Source: CAZTAK01 sp964611585
GTDB lineage: Bacteria > Pseudomonadota > Alphaproteobacteria > SHVP01
Assembly (NCBI GenBank): GCA_964611585.1
Contig: CAZTAK010000089.1
Span: 1 to 8,391 of the forward strand
Reading direction: 5' to 3'
Length of the DNA: 8,391 nucleotides
The notes below the pieces were generated by a model. The model ran no database searches. It had not been told where the DNA came from and saw only the letters and a list, made by a program, of their open reading frames with translations. Below, one piece after another: positions 1-6,878 of the stretch. Both the position numbers and the translations under genes were made by a program. Every line of letters begins with the position of its first letter. Positions within the stretch are counted from its first letter, which is position 1.

Positions 1-55
1 TCAAGTGGACTAATTTTACGCCGCCCTCTGGACTGGTTTTGCTCCGCCGTTGACA
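1..55. mobile_element. Probable terminal end of an IS21-type insertion sequence, cut by the window edge
   Basis: Two imperfect direct repeats of 20 bp, TGGACTAATTTTACGCCGCC (6-25) and TGGACTGGTTTTGCTCCGCC (29-48), match at 16 of 20 positions with a 23-bp period. The block closes with TTGACA at 50-55, so the minus strand begins TGTCA, consistent with a TG...CA terminus. Ends carrying several short transposase-binding repeats are typical of the IS21 (istA/istB) family; that link is established knowledge, while assigning this piece to it is inference. No transposase gene is visible because the rest would lie left of position 1. The exact boundary near 55 is a guess, and no target duplication can be checked. 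Confidence 0.45.
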
Positions 56-102
56 ACCTGCCGCCGTTGCCGCACGCGCCATGCAGTCGGAGGCCTTTGC
101 CG

Positions 103-198
103 TCATCCGACGACCTTCATGAGCCGGTCGCTCTCCTGCTCAAGCTTCCTCAGCCGACAGACCTGATAAACTTCGGATCGCCGCACTCCCGGTACCAT
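103..198 (-). pseudogene. Possible remnant of an IS3-family transposase OrfA (31 codons)
   Basis: A short frame begins with ATG at 198 and stops with TGA at 103-105. Its core reads CRLRKLEQESDRLMKVVG, which resembles the leucine-zipper segment found in the middle to C-terminal part of IS3-type OrfA proteins (pattern RLRxLExExxRLxxxV). No helix-turn-helix region precedes it and no OrfB follows, so if the assignment is right this is a scar. It lies in the same frame as the membrane-anchor gene, one codon after that gene's stop. The piece is too short for certainty and could be chance, although it sits next to an IS-like end. Confidence 0.3.
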
Positions 199-201
199 CG
201 A

Positions 202-1047
202 TCAGCTTCGCGCTGTCGGGTGACCCGCCTTGGGATGTCCGCGGCGAAGTCGCCCAATTGCATACCCCTGCACGTGCGCGGCGCGGGTGATCAGTCGAAA
301 CTTCAGCTGCCATCCGCCCAGGATCGCTAAGCACGCAGCCGCTACCACGCATGCAGCAGCGTACGAGGAAATCGTGACGGCCGCGAAAAGGAGCACCGCG
401 GGAAGCAGATTTCCAACGCCGAGAAAAACCGCGCTCATCCTGCGCCAGGTTTGCAGCGTTTGCTCCGGCGCGCCCGACGCCGCGAGTCCGGAACGGTAGC
501 GATGCCAGGCAACGGCCCGCAGCGCGAGCAACACGATGAGGGCGTACACAAGCCACGCCGAACTCGAACCGGAAAGTTCCGCGACAACCAGGTACAGCGA
601 TCCGCCTTCGGCCAAACCGGTCACGACGATGAGCGGCACAAGAGCCGGTTCGCGCCACGCCGGTATACCTTTGGCGGCATGGAGAATGCGGGCCTGGCAA
701 TACAGAAAACCGAGCGCCATAGCGCCGGCGCCTGCCAGCAGCCTCCAATCGTCCAGGACGAGACCTGCGACTGCCAAGGGCAAAGCGACGAGCGCCACAA
801 TTGACTCGCGCGTCATCCACGATGTTTGCGGATGCGAGAGCACGTTGAGCGCGCGCCAGGGCCTGCCGATCTCCAGCCACACCAAGGCCAGACCGACGGC
901 AATCAACGCGATCGCCACCAGCACCGCGACCGATGAGCCCGCAATTGCCGCCGTCAGAAGCAGTCCGCTGCCGGTTCCGCCAAAAATGAAGTTGCTGGCG
1001 GCCCGCCAGTCCCAGTTGCCCTGCAATACTGAGCCGAAACGGTTCAT
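202..1047 (-). CDS. NrfD/DmsC-type membrane anchor subunit of molybdenum oxidoreductase (PadD-like)
   Basis: This is a 281-residue integral membrane protein that would anchor the catalytic and iron-sulfur subunits and pass electrons between them and the quinone pool. About eight hydrophobic segments are visible (roughly residues 16-38, 40-59, 80-98, 101-118, 136-154, 163-180, 205-228, 231-250), the number expected for the NrfD/DmsC group. The last helix is followed by KFRLITRAAHVQGYAIGR, a basic cytoplasmic-type tail typical of these anchors. The chosen start is the ATG at 1047, which overlaps the upstream stop codon as ATGA; a GTG at 1059 would add four residues but has no better ribosome site. 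As the third gene after a catalytic and a four-cluster ferredoxin subunit, it fits PadD of phenylacetyl-CoA:acceptor oxidoreductase; other CISM-complex anchors (polysulfide, thiosulfate or DMSO reductase) are the alternatives. Membrane role is confident, substrate is not. Confidence 0.82.
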   Translation of the reverse strand: MNRFGSVLQGNWDWRAASNFIFGGTGSGLLLTAAIAGSSVAVLVAIALIAVGLALVWLEIGRPWRALNVLSHPQTSWMTRESIVALVALPLAVAGLVLDDWRLLAGAGAMALGFLYCQARILHAAKGIPAWREPALVPLIVVTGLAEGGSLYLVVAELSGSSSAWLVYALIVLLALRAVAWHRYRSGLAASGAPEQTLQTWRRMSAVFLGVGNLLPAVLLFAAVTISSYAAACVVAAACLAILGGWQLKFRLITRAAHVQGYAIGRLRRGHPKAGHPTARS

Positions 1048-1691
1048 TCCCGATCCCACAAATAATAGAAGCCCGGTTCGGTACCCAGTTCCTCGTGCAT
1101 GCGAAACCAGGAGTGCTCCGCGAGCAGGCGCGAGACATTGCTCTCGGGATCATCCAGGTCGCCAAAGTGCAGGGCATCGGCAATGCAAGAATTGGCGCAC
1201 GCTGGTGTCGCAGCGGGATCGACCCCCGGCGTGAGGCCATCGCGCTTACCCTGGTCGACCCGGTCGCTGCAGAAAGTACACTTCTGGGCGACACCGAGCC
1301 GCTTCTCGTTAAAACGCGCTGCCTCGCTTGACGTTGGAGTCTGCCCGTACGCGAAAGTGGACTTATCCACCTTGTAGCGTGCCTGATAGGGACAGGCGAC
1401 CGCGCAGTAACCGCAGCCGATGCACAGGTCGTAGTCGATCGTCACGATGCCGTCGCTGCGCTGGCCGGTCGCCGTGCTCGGACAGACATGCATACAGGGG
1501 GGGTCGGCGCAGTGCTGGCATCCAACCGGAACGAACATCCGCTTCACGTTGGGGTATTCGCCCGTCTCCACGTCGAGCACCTTGCGCCACTGAACGCCGG
1601 GCGGCGTCGCGTTCTCGTGCCGGCATGCGGCGGTGCAGGTCTGGCAGCCGACACAGCGCCGCAGGTCCGCAACCATCACGTAGCGCATCAC
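1044..1691 (-). CDS. Four-cluster [4Fe-4S] ferredoxin-like electron transfer subunit (PadC/DmsB-like)
   Basis: This 215-residue protein relays electrons between the molybdenum catalytic subunit and the membrane anchor. Sixteen cysteines fall into the four-cluster pattern of DmsB/NrfC/PhsB proteins: C13-C16-C19-C23; C58-C61-C66-C70; C90-C93-C96-C100; and C138-C141 with C165-C169. No cluster residue is missing, and there is no signal peptide. The upstream catalytic gene ends in TGA inside GTGATG, so the start is either GTG at 1691 (GTGA overlap) or ATG at 1688. No clear Shine-Dalgarno sequence precedes either, so translation is probably coupled to the catalytic gene. The 3' end overlaps the anchor gene as ATGA. 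Family and role are firm; the PadC label depends on the identity of the large subunit. Confidence 0.9.
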   Translation of the reverse strand: MMRYVMVADLRRCVGCQTCTAACRHENATPPGVQWRKVLDVETGEYPNVKRMFVPVGCQHCADPPCMHVCPSTATGQRSDGIVTIDYDLCIGCGYCAVACPYQARYKVDKSTFAYGQTPTSSEAARFNEKRLGVAQKCTFCSDRVDQGKRDGLTPGVDPAATPACANSCIADALHFGDLDDPESNVSRLLAEHSWFRMHEELGTEPGFYYLWDRE

Positions 1692-4429
1692 GAGGGCGGT
1701 CCGACGCGTTCGACCGATACTTTGGCCGCATCGTTGGAGGAGCCTCCGCCGTCGATGAGGTCAATGTGCATTGGTACCAGCCGGTTGAGCGAGGGCGTGT
1801 CGAAATCTTTCGCGAAAGGCGTCTTCCAATGGCCGAACTGGGCGAGCATCAGGATAGTGTCGGGCCGAATTCCCTGGCGAAGTACCGCTCGTCCCCGAAC
1901 CGCGCAAACCGGCGAACTCACCTCGATCCGGTCTCCTTCGCCGATGCCCATTTCCCGCGCGCGAGCGCTGTTGATCATGATCCCGTCGTGGCCCGCAACA
2001 TTGCCCGCCACTTCGCGGATCATCTGGATGCTGACGTTTCCGCCCCACGAGTATTGCATGCTCCGCGCGGTGAGCAGCCAGAAAGGATAGTCGGCAGGAT
2101 CGACCGAAAAGCTTTTTCGGTAGACCTCATCCCACAACTTGTCGAGATCGCTCAAGTGTGGCAGCGCCTCGTACTCGTGGAGCTGCCTATCCCACCAGTG
2201 GATACCGTGCTCGTGCAGGCGGTTCGAGAGTTGCCGCCCCGTGCGTAGGATGCGCTCCTGATACGGAAGTTCGAACCGCAGCCCGACATCGAGCATCTTC
2301 GGAAAGAGATACCAATTGAGAGCGGAAAACGGCCGCACGCTAAACCCGTGTTCCTTGAACCAATCCAATCCGTCGTGTGCGGCGCCGCCAGTGACCTCCG
2401 CGCTCGCCGCGCGGCATACTGCGTCCCAGATTTCATCGACCGAATGCGCACGCGATTCATCGAGTGAAAAATCGTGCGACTCCGACTTCAAAGGCAGGCC
2501 CGTAACGCCTGCATTCAACATCCGGTTATAGTCCGCGAGAAGGCCTGTACGCTGGGCTAGCTCCGTCGCGATATCGGTGAAATCCCTGGATTCGCCGCGT
2601 GGCGCGACCACGGGCTGACGCAGCGCCCAGCCCTGATGATTCCAGAAGTTCTCCTGAGGATTCGTGCCACCGATGCGCACCAGTTGTGTGCTTTCCATGT
2701 CCATCGCATCTGGTAGCAGCAGATCGGCGTAATGGTTGGTCTCGTCCAGCGTATAGGCGAAAGCCACGGTAAAGGGGAACGTGGCCATTGTCTCAGCGAG
2801 CCGATCCGTTTCCGAAAACGAAATGGCCGGATTGCAGCGATACACGAACCACAGGTCTGGCGGCTTTGGTCGCGGCCAGGTCTCGGCCGCCCGCCCCTGC
2901 AGGCGCATCCAGGAGAGCGTGGTCGATCCCAGTCCCTGGCTAATCGGACCGTTGCCCACGAACGGGAGGAGAGAACGATGCGCGTGGCGAACGTCCGGTT
3001 GCTCTAACCAGTTTTCTTTGTCCGTTGGATTCATCGGGAAGTCGAGGAAGCCGTCGGGACCCGGTCTCACGCTTGCCATGCGGTCGTGATCCTCGCCGGC
3101 GATCAGCACCGTCGTTCCGACGAGGCCGCCGGGCACCTCGAGCGCGCCCACCAGCATCTGGAGAACGATTCGCGCCCAGACACACTCGTACGCCCCCCAG
3201 CCGCTGTTGACCGAGCGGCCGAGCGTGATCGCGACCGGTCGATAGGGCAGCACGCGCCCTTCGATTTCCATGGTTTCGCCGACCCGCGCCTGGTCCAGGA
3301 AATCGTTGGCGATGCGGCGTATCGTCGCCGCCGGGACGTCGCAGCGAGCAGCAGCCCATTCGGGCGTCCAATCGGCGACGTGGCGTACCAGCATTCCAAA
3401 AGAGGTCGTCGCTGTGACCGTCTCGTGATTCCACGATTCGCTATCCGCGCCGTCCTCGACCGCCGTCACCACAAACTCTCCGGAAAGAGCCGGATCCGTG
3501 TCCGCGCAATCGTGGCTAACCGCCCGCCCGCTCGTCTTGTCCCAAATCAGGGGCTTGCGGGTAAGCGGATCCCGCAGAAAATAACCGTGCGGGCCCACCA
3601 GGTACGGGGAAGCAGTGTGCCGAGCGAGGAAAGCGACATCTAGTTCTTCCAGCCCGCGCTCGTACAACAGCACATGCAGCATGGCGTACAAGAACACCGA
3701 ATCGGTCATCGGTCGGATTGGTACCCATTCCTCGGAACAGGCCCCTGTGACCGACAAATGAGGCTCGATCTGAACACGCTTCAAACCGCGCGCCCTGGCA
3801 TCGGCCTGCCGGTGTACGCCCATCACCCCGCCGGCCGCCTCGATATTGGTGCCGAAGGAAACGACATAGCCGCAATGCGGCGTGTCCGGGCAGGACGTGA
3901 ATGCGCGGTGCCACAGTTCGCCGTACATGTGCTGCGCGTGAGTGCACTTCACCGTTCCGCCGGCGCCCAAACTATTGTCAACCGGGCCCCACGCAGCCAT
4001 GAACGCGGGGAACGTGCCCATGTACATGAGCGGTGTTCCGCCGCCTCCGATAGTGAATGCAACTCGCGGGTAACCGTCCTCGTCCACCAGACTGCGTGAG
4101 CGGATGTCGTTGAGCCGCGCGGCGACCGTCTCGAGCGCTTCGTCCCAGGAGATCGGCGTCCAGCCGGGGTCCTCGTCGCGGCCCTTGCGCGGGTTGGTAC
4201 GCTTCATCGGTCGCAGCAGCCGGTGCGGGTTGTAGATTTTCTGCACCAAGCCATACGCCTTGACGCAAACCTTGCCATCGGCCGGGTGAACATCTTTCGC
4301 GCCGAAGTTAGGCTCCACCTTTGTAGCAATCCCGTCGGCCACCTCGACCGTGAGCAGGTCCGGACCATTTACGCACTGGTAGCAGTAGGTGGAGATGCGC
4401 TTACGGTCGCTTTGGGCGGGCAGAGCCAT
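1688..4429 (-). CDS. Molybdopterin (bis-MGD) oxidoreductase catalytic subunit, DMSO reductase superfamily, PadB-like
   Basis: This 913-residue catalytic subunit would oxidise or reduce its substrate at a molybdenum bis-MGD centre. An N-terminal iron-sulfur region (about residues 12-65) carries TYCYQCVNGPDLLTV and KVCVKAYG, giving C16, C19 and C55. The third cysteine of the usual Cx2Cx3C motif is replaced by Pro23-Asp24. Molybdopterin-binding segments follow, including GTNIEAAGG near 193 and IRPMTD near 238; C162 in KCTHAQHMYG is a candidate Mo ligand. A dinucleotide-binding domain occupies roughly 770-905 (YPFWLLTARSMQYSWGGN, then INSARAREMGIGEGDRIEV). There is no twin-arginine signal, so the enzyme should face the cytoplasm, unlike DMSO, thiosulfate or arsenate reductases. 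Together with the ferredoxin and anchor genes this resembles PadB of phenylacetyl-CoA:acceptor oxidoreductase from denitrifying aromatic degraders, recognised from memory. Related transhydroxylases or other cytoplasmic family members are alternatives. Superfamily is certain, substrate moderate. Confidence 0.85.
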   Translation of the reverse strand: MALPAQSDRKRISTYCYQCVNGPDLLTVEVADGIATKVEPNFGAKDVHPADGKVCVKAYGLVQKIYNPHRLLRPMKRTNPRKGRDEDPGWTPISWDEALETVAARLNDIRSRSLVDEDGYPRVAFTIGGGGTPLMYMGTFPAFMAAWGPVDNSLGAGGTVKCTHAQHMYGELWHRAFTSCPDTPHCGYVVSFGTNIEAAGGVMGVHRQADARARGLKRVQIEPHLSVTGACSEEWVPIRPMTDSVFLYAMLHVLLYERGLEELDVAFLARHTASPYLVGPHGYFLRDPLTRKPLIWDKTSGRAVSHDCADTDPALSGEFVVTAVEDGADSESWNHETVTATTSFGMLVRHVADWTPEWAAARCDVPAATIRRIANDFLDQARVGETMEIEGRVLPYRPVAITLGRSVNSGWGAYECVWARIVLQMLVGALEVPGGLVGTTVLIAGEDHDRMASVRPGPDGFLDFPMNPTDKENWLEQPDVRHAHRSLLPFVGNGPISQGLGSTTLSWMRLQGRAAETWPRPKPPDLWFVYRCNPAISFSETDRLAETMATFPFTVAFAYTLDETNHYADLLLPDAMDMESTQLVRIGGTNPQENFWNHQGWALRQPVVAPRGESRDFTDIATELAQRTGLLADYNRMLNAGVTGLPLKSESHDFSLDESRAHSVDEIWDAVCRAASAEVTGGAAHDGLDWFKEHGFSVRPFSALNWYLFPKMLDVGLRFELPYQERILRTGRQLSNRLHEHGIHWWDRQLHEYEALPHLSDLDKLWDEVYRKSFSVDPADYPFWLLTARSMQYSWGGNVSIQMIREVAGNVAGHDGIMINSARAREMGIGEGDRIEVSSPVCAVRGRAVLRQGIRPDTILMLAQFGHWKTPFAKDFDTPSLNRLVPMHIDLIDGGGSSNDAAKVSVERVGPPS

Positions 4430-4458
4430 GTCTCTTGCACCTCTCGTGCCAGCGAGAG
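4430..4458 (-). promoter_or_regulatory. Ribosome binding site of the PadB-like gene inside a perfect 6-bp hairpin
   Basis: On the transcript, CUCUCG (from 4458-4453) pairs with CGAGAG (4446-4441) across the loop CUGGCA. The Shine-Dalgarno-like GAGAGG (4445-4440), 10 nt before the ATG at 4429, overlaps the second arm of the stem. Folding would therefore mask the ribosome site. The stem is short, so the effect may be mild; the pairing is visible in the sequence and the regulation is inferred. Confidence 0.35.
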
Positions 4459-4496
4459 CCCCGATCGAAAAGCTCGGATCAACGTCTCGATTTCAT

Positions 4497-4521
4497 ATCG
4501 TACTATACTTACCCATACGAT
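4497..4521. promoter_or_regulatory. Operator-like inverted repeat ATCGTA-N13-TACGAT
   Basis: Perfect 6-bp half-sites at 4497-4502 and 4516-4521 are separated by 13 bp, with 19 bp between half-site starts (about two helical turns). The dyad overlaps the TATAGT -10-like hexamer upstream of the PadB-like gene. This geometry fits a dimeric regulator, but no regulator gene is visible in the window and a chance 6-bp dyad is possible. Confidence 0.25.
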
Positions 4522-4538
4522 TGAGCCGATCAAATGAC

Positions 4539-6878
4539 TCAGGCCGGTGCCATCCTTCCCAAAGCGGCTAGTATCTTCTCCGGGGTGATCGGGAGGCTCC
4601 GGATACGCACCCCGACTGCGTTGTAGATGGCGTTAGCGATGGCCGGTGCGGGAACGATGATGCAAGGCTCGCTAAGCCCCTTGGCGCCGAAGGGGCCGCT
4701 CGGCTCGTCTGTCTCAACGAAGATGGATTCGATTTTTCGCGGCATTTCCACCGCGGTGGGCATCTTGTAGTTAAGAAAATCGGCGGTGACGCAGGCGCCC
4801 GTCGCCGCATCGAAGAGCATGTTCTCCATGAGCGCATAGCCGATGCCCTGTTGCAGCCCCCCTTCCACCTGGCCCTCGGCGCCCGCGGGATTGACCAACC
4901 TGCCCAGATCGTGGGCGGATACGGCGTGCAGCACCTTTACCCGACCCGTCTCCGTGTCGACCTCGACCTCCACGAATTGAGCGCACGCCGGGCTCGGATT
5001 GCGCGAGGGCGCGAGGCTCGATACGCCGATGATTGTGCCCTTCTCTTCGAGCGAGGTCGGCGTCGGCCCTTGCGCGGTAACCACCATATACGGGGATTCG
5101 GCCCGCTTGACGACATCGGCCACCGGCACCGCAAGCGCGGGCGCGCCCTTTACCATGACCATGCCGTTGTGCACTTCCAGATCGTCGGCATTCGCCTCCA
5201 TCAGCCCGGAGGCGACATCCAGAAGGCGCTCCTTTGCCGCCGCCGCGGCGGCCTTGACGGCGAGGCCGGAGGCGTAGGTGATGCGGCTCGCGTGGGTCGG
5301 CGCATCGAACGGCAGGGTGTCGGTGTCACCGCTGGACATGCGTACCGATTCGGCGGCGATGCCGAGCTCTTCGGCGGCGATCTGGGAGAGGACGGTGGTC
5401 TGGCCCGCGCCGATGTCGATCGTCGCCGACGCGAGATCCGCGGTGCCGTCGGCGTTGAGCTTGAGGATTGCACCGGAATGCTCGTACCCGTCTGGAGACC
5501 CCACGCATCCGCTTACCCACAAGGGCTGTACGGCCATCCCGATGCCGCGCTTCACGGTGCCGGTTGCGTTGCCTGCCCGGCCGCGCGCCGACCAGCCGAT
5601 CCGCTCGGCGCCGCGCCTCAAGCATTCCTCCAACCCATAGCTGTCGAGCTTCCATGCGGGGTTGGCAGGATGCGATTCACCGGTGCGACGCGCGTTCTTG
5701 AGGCGAAATTCGATCGGGTCGAAGCCGAGCTCCTCGCAGATCTCGTCGATCTGCGATTCGGCCGCGAAGCAACCCTGCGGCCCCCCGTAGCCTCGGAATG
5801 CGCCGCCGGGCATGTTGTTGGTGTAGACCAGCTTGCCTTCCCACTTGAAGTTCGGGCAACGATAGCCCAGCATCAAGCCGTAGTTGGCATGCACGCGGAT
5901 GACTCCGGGCGCTTCGGCTGCGTAGGCGCTCGCATCGAGGAGCGTACGAGCGTAGCGCGCGGTAAACGTACCATCCTTCCTGATCCCCGTCTTCAGGTAG
6001 ACCTTCATCGGATGGCGGCAATTGGTGATGAAGTCTTCGTAGCGGGTATTCTCAAAGCGCACTGGCCTGCGTGTCCGCAAGCTGAGGAGCGCCGCCAGCG
6101 GTTCGGCGTGCGCCATGTCGAGCTTGCTGCCGAAGCCGCCGCCGATGTAGGGGGGCTGGACCACCTTGACCTTGCTCACCGGCATGCCAAGGACATAGGC
6201 GATCCGCTCGCGCAGTCCGAACAAGTGCTGGATGGAAGCATAGAGGGTGATGCGACCGCTGCCATCGGCGTCGGCGACACAGACGCGCGGTTCCATGTAG
6301 CAGGTGTGAACCCGCGGAGTCTCGTAAGTGCCCTCGAAGATATAGTCGGCCTCCTCGAATCCGGCTTCGACGTCTCCTGCGCCGAGCGACGGCGTGTCGA
6401 GGATGTTGTTCCTGACCCCCGCGTGGATCTCGGGCGCTCCTTCCTTTGTCGCCTGTTCAGGATCGAACACGGCGGGCAGTTCCTGATACTCCACATCGAT
6501 CAGTTCCAGCGCCTCTTCGGCAATAGCGGTACTCGTCGCCGCGACAGCCGCCACCGGCTGGCCGGCATAGCGGACCGTGTCGCTCAGTAGCAGCATGTCG
6601 CGGGTAAGCGACTTGGCATCCGCTGGCTTGAGGAACGTCGGGTTGTAAGGGATGCGTTGTACGTCGCCAGGGGTGATTACCGCCTTCACGCCGGGCAGGC
6701 GCAGTGCCGGCGATGCGTCCATGCGAACGATGCGCGCATGCGGATAGTCGCTGCGCAGCATCTTCCCATGCAGCATCCGGGGCAGGTTCACGTTGATAGG
6801 AAAACCCCGGCCGCCGGTGACCTTGTCGTAGGCGTCTGGACTAAGGACTCGCGTGCCAACGACGCTCATCTCCGTCAC
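4539..6878 (-). CDS. Molybdopterin-binding catalytic subunit of a xanthine oxidase-family molybdenum hydroxylase
   Basis: This 779-residue large subunit would hydroxylate (or reductively dehydroxylate) an organic substrate at a mono-MPT or MCD molybdenum centre. An aldehyde oxidase/xanthine dehydrogenase hammerhead domain spans about 15-130, followed by two Mo-cofactor domains (about 145-400 and 415-700). Visible motifs are GGGFGSK (247-253), the active-site loop GGAFRGYGGPQG (358-369), IDIGAGQTT (487-495), GQVEGGLQQGIGYAL (669-683) and GAKGLSEP (731-738) with the catalytic Glu737. The loop differs from AYxCSFR of form I and AYRGAGR of form II CO dehydrogenase, so CO is an unlikely substrate. 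Translation starts at GTG 6878, overlapping the preceding stop as GTGA, with AGGAGG 9 nt upstream; the in-frame ATG at 6869 is too far from that site. Length is close to 4-hydroxybenzoyl-CoA reductase alpha, nicotinate and isoquinoline-type enzymes. Family certain, substrate unknown. Confidence 0.93.
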   Translation of the reverse strand: MTEMSVVGTRVLSPDAYDKVTGGRGFPINVNLPRMLHGKMLRSDYPHARIVRMDASPALRLPGVKAVITPGDVQRIPYNPTFLKPADAKSLTRDMLLLSDTVRYAGQPVAAVAATSTAIAEEALELIDVEYQELPAVFDPEQATKEGAPEIHAGVRNNILDTPSLGAGDVEAGFEEADYIFEGTYETPRVHTCYMEPRVCVADADGSGRITLYASIQHLFGLRERIAYVLGMPVSKVKVVQPPYIGGGFGSKLDMAHAEPLAALLSLRTRRPVRFENTRYEDFITNCRHPMKVYLKTGIRKDGTFTARYARTLLDASAYAAEAPGVIRVHANYGLMLGYRCPNFKWEGKLVYTNNMPGGAFRGYGGPQGCFAAESQIDEICEELGFDPIEFRLKNARRTGESHPANPAWKLDSYGLEECLRRGAERIGWSARGRAGNATGTVKRGIGMAVQPLWVSGCVGSPDGYEHSGAILKLNADGTADLASATIDIGAGQTTVLSQIAAEELGIAAESVRMSSGDTDTLPFDAPTHASRITYASGLAVKAAAAAAKERLLDVASGLMEANADDLEVHNGMVMVKGAPALAVPVADVVKRAESPYMVVTAQGPTPTSLEEKGTIIGVSSLAPSRNPSPACAQFVEVEVDTETGRVKVLHAVSAHDLGRLVNPAGAEGQVEGGLQQGIGYALMENMLFDAATGACVTADFLNYKMPTAVEMPRKIESIFVETDEPSGPFGAKGLSEPCIIVPAPAIANAIYNAVGVRIRSLPITPEKILAALGRMAPA

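Larger units (their letters stand above)
4430..4538 (-). promoter_or_regulatory. Intergenic region between the two molybdoenzyme modules, probable promoter/operator
   Basis: This is the only sizeable gap between genes inside the cluster (109 bp). Its upstream half (about 4491-4538) is AT-rich compared with the surrounding coding sequence and holds TATAGT on the minus strand (4503-4508), a fair -10 match. The nearest -35 candidate, TTGATC, is about 20 bp away, longer than ideal for sigma-70. A dyad ATCGTA-N13-TACGAT (4497-4521) spans this point. No convincing terminator follows the preceding gene, so read-through from the first module remains possible. Promoter activity is inferred only. Confidence 0.3.

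Noticed and set aside
140..1294. 384-codon minus-strand frame across the ferredoxin and anchor genes
   Set aside because: It runs out of frame through two genes with clear cysteine motifs and membrane helices; the translation is arginine-rich and shows no domain.
1328..2248. 306-codon plus-strand frame opposite the PadB-like gene and the start of the PadC-like gene
   Set aside because: Arginine/serine-rich antisense translation without motifs, overlapping well-supported minus-strand genes.
4851..6590. Long plus-strand open frame (579 codons) opposite the Mo subunit
   Set aside because: It is the mirror of a GC-rich coding sequence with strong family motifs on the minus strand; its own translation shows no recognisable domain and has an arginine/histidine-rich antisense character.
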